Shown here one piece after another: positions 5,792 through 7,530 of a DNA stretch of 7,530 nucleotides. The position numbers were made by a program, and so were the translations under genes. The notes beneath the pieces are model-generated. The model made no database searches. It was not told the origin of the DNA and worked only from the letters and a program-made list of their open reading frames with translations. The first letter of the stretch is position 1; every line of letters starts with the position of its first letter. Source of the stretch: Spirochaetaceae bacterium (GTDB taxonomy: Bacteria > Spirochaetota > Spirochaetia > Treponematales > Breznakiellaceae); NCBI GenBank assembly GCA_031257075.1, contig JAIRPM010000193.1:1-7530 (forward strand). The letters run 5' to 3'.

Positions 5792-6530
5792 ACAAACTAT
5801 TTGCAAGCGCGGCAAACACTTCACCCAAATCATCAAAATGGAGAGAAGCCGCGCTGTCGAGACCGGTAGGCTGGTTGTTTACGATAACAATTTCACCGCC
5901 TGCCTGCAAAGTAACACGCGGAATGCTTGCGGCAGGGTTCACTGTCAGGCTGGTGCCCAGCACAAGCATCAGGTCGCTTTTTTGCGCTTCGCTTTGCGCA
6001 TCACGCATCGCCTCCGCCGGAAGCATTTCCCCAAAAAAGGTGATGGCCGGCTTTATAATACGTCCGCATTGCGGGCATTCAGGATAGCCGCCCGCTTTTA
6101 CAATGGCAGCAACTTCATCAAAACTCATACGCACACCGGCACAGCGCAGGCAATAATGCAGGGCAGGCGAACCATGTACTTCTATTACACGCTTGCTGCC
6201 TCCTTTTTGGTGAAGCACATCAATGTTCTGCGTAATTACCGCTTTTAACCAGCCTTTTTGTTCTAAAAGCGCCAGTGTTGTATGAACAACCGAAGCGGGC
6301 TTTTCATCTATATTGTAAATAAAATTTTTCGCTTTATCGTAATAGAATTTTGGATTCTGTTCAAAATAATCAATGTCAAAAATTTTTTCCGCATCCATAT
6401 CGTTATAAAGGCCGTTCTTGCCGCGGAAATCACGTATCCCCGACAGGGTGCTGACCCCGGCACCGGTAAGCGCCGTACAATGTTTGGCATTTTGTATTTT
6501 TGTCAATAATGTTTGCAGTTCTTTTTGCAT
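5784..6530 (-). CDS. cobB: Sir2-family NAD-dependent protein deacylase (sirtuin, CobB-like)
   Basis: This protein of 248 aa has the usual length for a bacterial sirtuin. It removes acyl groups from lysines using NAD+, giving nicotinamide and O-acyl-ADP-ribose. Motifs appear in order: GAGVS (23-27) and SGIRDFRGKNGLY (30-42) of the NAD-binding site; TQNID (100-104); the catalytic histidine H119 in EVHGS; a zinc ribbon with C127, C130, C152 and C155; KPAITFFGE (160-168) for the peptide-binding cleft; GTSLTVNPAA (192-201); and IVNNQ near the end. The residues between FYYDKAK and the TQNID motif do not show the Tyr-x-x-Arg pair of CobB/SIRT5-type desuccinylases. A plain deacetylase is therefore favoured, as inference. 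It starts 8 bases after the DUF368 stop, with an AGGAG site overlapping that stop codon, so the two are probably coupled. Targets are unknown; the context hints at cell-wall enzymes but does not prove it. Confidence 0.93.
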   Translation of the reverse strand: MQKELQTLLTKIQNAKHCTALTGAGVSTLSGIRDFRGKNGLYNDMDAEKIFDIDYFEQNPKFYYDKAKNFIYNIDEKPASVVHTTLALLEQKGWLKAVITQNIDVLHQKGGSKRVIEVHGSPALHYCLRCAGVRMSFDEVAAIVKAGGYPECPQCGRIIKPAITFFGEMLPAEAMRDAQSEAQKSDLMLVLGTSLTVNPAASIPRVTLQAGGEIVIVNNQPTGLDSAASLHFDDLGEVFAALANSLSG

Positions 6531-6535
6531 AATTT

Positions 6536-6540
6536 CTCCT
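6536..6540 (-). promoter_or_regulatory. Shine-Dalgarno of the Sir2 gene overlapping the upstream stop
   Basis: AGGAG lies 5 bases before the ATG and shares its first two bases with the TAG stop of the DUF368 gene. This is a classic arrangement for translational coupling. Confidence 0.85.
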
Positions 6541-7354
6541 ACTGTTTGTATTTCTCTTCTAAATTACTCATCCATAAAGCAAGCGCAATACCCGCAACAA
6601 ATGCCGCCGCACAAACTGCCGTGCCCAAACTTAAGTAATTAAAGTTTACTGGGATTATCATAACTGTAGAAGCAGCAACAATTCCTATAATAAAATGAAA
6701 CAGGCCTGCATACATTTTTTTTAATACTATATCTATCAAAGCGGATAACGAAAAAAGGCAGATAGCCGCGCCTGCTATCAGCGGCAGCAGTACGCGGCCG
6801 TCCATTGTTTTGAATGCGTCTATCATTGGTTTATACATACCAAGATAAACTAAAAAATTAGAAGGGCTCATACCGGGAATTAAAACCCCCAGCGCAATTA
6901 TTCCTCCAGCGGACAGCCATGTAACAATAGTGAGCGGCAACTGGACACTCCAATAATGAGCCGCTGTAAAAAGCAAACAAAATCCGCCGGCCGCTGACAG
7001 CGCAAGAATAATATAATGCCGCACCTGTCGGCCTTTTTTGCCTGCTTCTTTCCAGAGTGCGGGCAGAGTCCCCACTATACAGCCGACAAATCCCCATAGC
7101 ACTTGCGCCTCATAATGCTCCAGAAAAAACGACAGCGGCCGCGCCAGCAAAAACATACCAAGCAGCGCACCCAGTCCAACTGGTATAAAAAACAGTACAT
7201 TTGCGATAAAGTCTTTGGTAATATGCGCTATAAACGCTATTATTTTTTCGTATAGCCCGAAAACAGCCGCTAACGCCCCGCCCGAAACACCCGGAAGTAT
7301 AAAACCGGTTCCTATCAATGCCCCTTTGAAAAACCGGATAAGCCAATCTATCAT
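6539..7354 (-). CDS. DUF368 membrane protein, PopT-type polyprenyl-phosphate transporter
   Basis: This protein of 271 aa is almost wholly hydrophobic, with about seven to eight membrane segments. It carries the two repeat signatures of DUF368: PGVSGG followed by LAAVFGLYEKII (21-39), and PGMSPSNFLVYLGMY (160-174). Members of this family have been reported to return undecaprenyl phosphate (C55-P), the lipid carrier for peptidoglycan and surface glycans, across the cytoplasmic membrane for reuse. The family name PopT follows that work. The second motif normally reads PG-x-SGS; here it is PGMSPS, a possibly meaningful change. It is first in an operon with the Sir2 and alanine racemase genes, and an alr partner fits a cell-wall role. 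The ATG at 7354 is preferred because the hydrophobic family N-terminus follows directly. There is no Shine-Dalgarno, and a full-consensus promoter ends 9 bases upstream. A second ATG at 7361 is in another frame. Confidence 0.87.
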   Translation of the reverse strand: MIDWLIRFFKGALIGTGFILPGVSGGALAAVFGLYEKIIAFIAHITKDFIANVLFFIPVGLGALLGMFLLARPLSFFLEHYEAQVLWGFVGCIVGTLPALWKEAGKKGRQVRHYIILALSAAGGFCLLFTAAHYWSVQLPLTIVTWLSAGGIIALGVLIPGMSPSNFLVYLGMYKPMIDAFKTMDGRVLLPLIAGAAICLFSLSALIDIVLKKMYAGLFHFIIGIVAASTVMIIPVNFNYLSLGTAVCAAAFVAGIALALWMSNLEEKYKQ

Positions 7355-7363
7355 ATTTCATTT

Positions 7364-7392
7364 ATTATAAGAGACATGCTTTTTTCTGTCAA
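7364..7392 (-). promoter_or_regulatory. Consensus sigma70 promoter of the DUF368-Sir2-alr operon
   Basis: On the minus strand, TTGACA (7387-7392), a 17-base spacer and TATAAT (7364-7369) match the sigma70 consensus at all twelve positions. A second TTGACA lies exactly 10 bp further upstream (7397-7402), giving a 27-base spacing that could not work with the same -10 box. Transcription should start 2-4 bases before the ATG at 7354. Confidence 0.85.
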
Positions 7393-7422
7393 TTTATGTC
7401 AAGCGCCTACTCACACGGGGGC

Positions 7423-7451
7423 TTGCACAAAACACCCGCCTTGTGTAGACT
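7423..7451 (+). promoter_or_regulatory. Candidate divergent promoter for the right-edge gene
   Basis: TTGCAC (7423-7428) and TAGACT (7446-7451) are separated by 17 bases and point away from the DUF368 promoter. The -10 box ends 9 bases before the ATG at 7461, the same geometry as at uvrB and DUF368. Matches to consensus are four to five of six in each box. Confidence 0.55.
7426..7445. repeat. Inverted repeat inside the divergent promoter
   Basis: CACAA-N10-TTGTG fills the spacer of the plus-strand promoter and ends directly at its -10 box. This position suits a repressor operator, but five-base arms can arise by chance. Confidence 0.3.
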
Positions 7452-7460
7452 ACTCCCATA

Positions 7461-7530
7461 ATGAAGAAAGTAGAGTTCCTGAGCGGCTATACAACCTGTA
7501 TATTACCGCCAAGGATGGCGGTTGTAACTA
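7461..7530 (+). CDS. Unidentified gene, N-terminal fragment
   Basis: An open frame of 23 codons runs from this ATG off the right edge, reading MKKVEFLSGYTTC and then ILPPRMAVVT. I do not recognise the family from this fragment. Support comes from the promoter with 17-base spacing directly upstream and the absence of a stop before the window edge. There is no Shine-Dalgarno sequence. Within the frame, ACCGCC (7505-7510) and GGCGGT (7517-7522) could form a 6-bp hairpin. No signal peptide is obvious in the visible part. Confidence 0.5.
   Translation, partial: MKKVEFLSGYTTCILPPRMAVVT

Noticed and set aside
1..7530. Mobile elements, CRISPR arrays, toxin-antitoxin or defence systems
   Set aside because: No transposase, terminal inverted repeats, regular repeat-spacer pattern or phage-like gene was found. 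The sirtuin is a short stand-alone deacylase type with a housekeeping operon context, not a SIR2-domain defence protein fused to a sensor.

Overview
The window most likely comes from a spirochaete, probably a Treponema relative. That rests on the UvrB N-terminus, a membrane-anchored parvulin-type foldase overlapping a DUF115/Maf-type 'motility associated factor' gene, and mid-range GC content. This placement is inference from recalled protein families, not a database match. It reads as ordinary chromosome: there are no insertion sequences, CRISPR arrays or phage genes.

Layout. Left end, minus strand: the first 23 codons of uvrB (nucleotide excision repair), preceded by a 249-base spacer and a tRNA-Val(UAC) gene with its own promoter. 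Middle, plus strand: a stand-alone protein (257 aa) matching only the C-terminal AdoMet-binding reactivation domain of cobalamin-dependent methionine synthase (MetH). It is followed by a two-gene unit: an inner-membrane-anchored periplasmic PpiC/parvulin foldase, and an overlapping MptE-like/DUF115 (Maf) gene of the type linked to flagellin glycosylation. Right, minus strand and convergent with these: a tight three-gene operon of a DUF368 (PopT-type) polyprenyl-phosphate transporter, a Sir2 NAD-dependent protein deacylase and alanine racemase. The right edge holds a divergent promoter region and the start of an unidentified plus-strand gene.

How the genes work together. The right-hand operon combines two cell-wall steps (recycling of the C55-P lipid carrier and supply of D-alanine) with an NAD-dependent deacylase. 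The plus-strand pair combines envelope protein folding with a probable sugar transferase. The MetH-domain protein implies that a MetH lacking its own reactivation domain is encoded elsewhere in the genome.

The most unusual signal is in the gene starts. At four genes (uvrB, the MetH-domain gene, the DUF368 gene and the right-edge gene) a plausible sigma70 promoter with exactly 17-bp spacing places the -10 box only 6-9 bases before the ATG. No usable Shine-Dalgarno sequence is present there, so the mRNAs would be leaderless or have leaders of about 3 nt. Operon-internal genes (the Sir2 and Maf genes) instead carry clear AGGAG/GAGGA sites.
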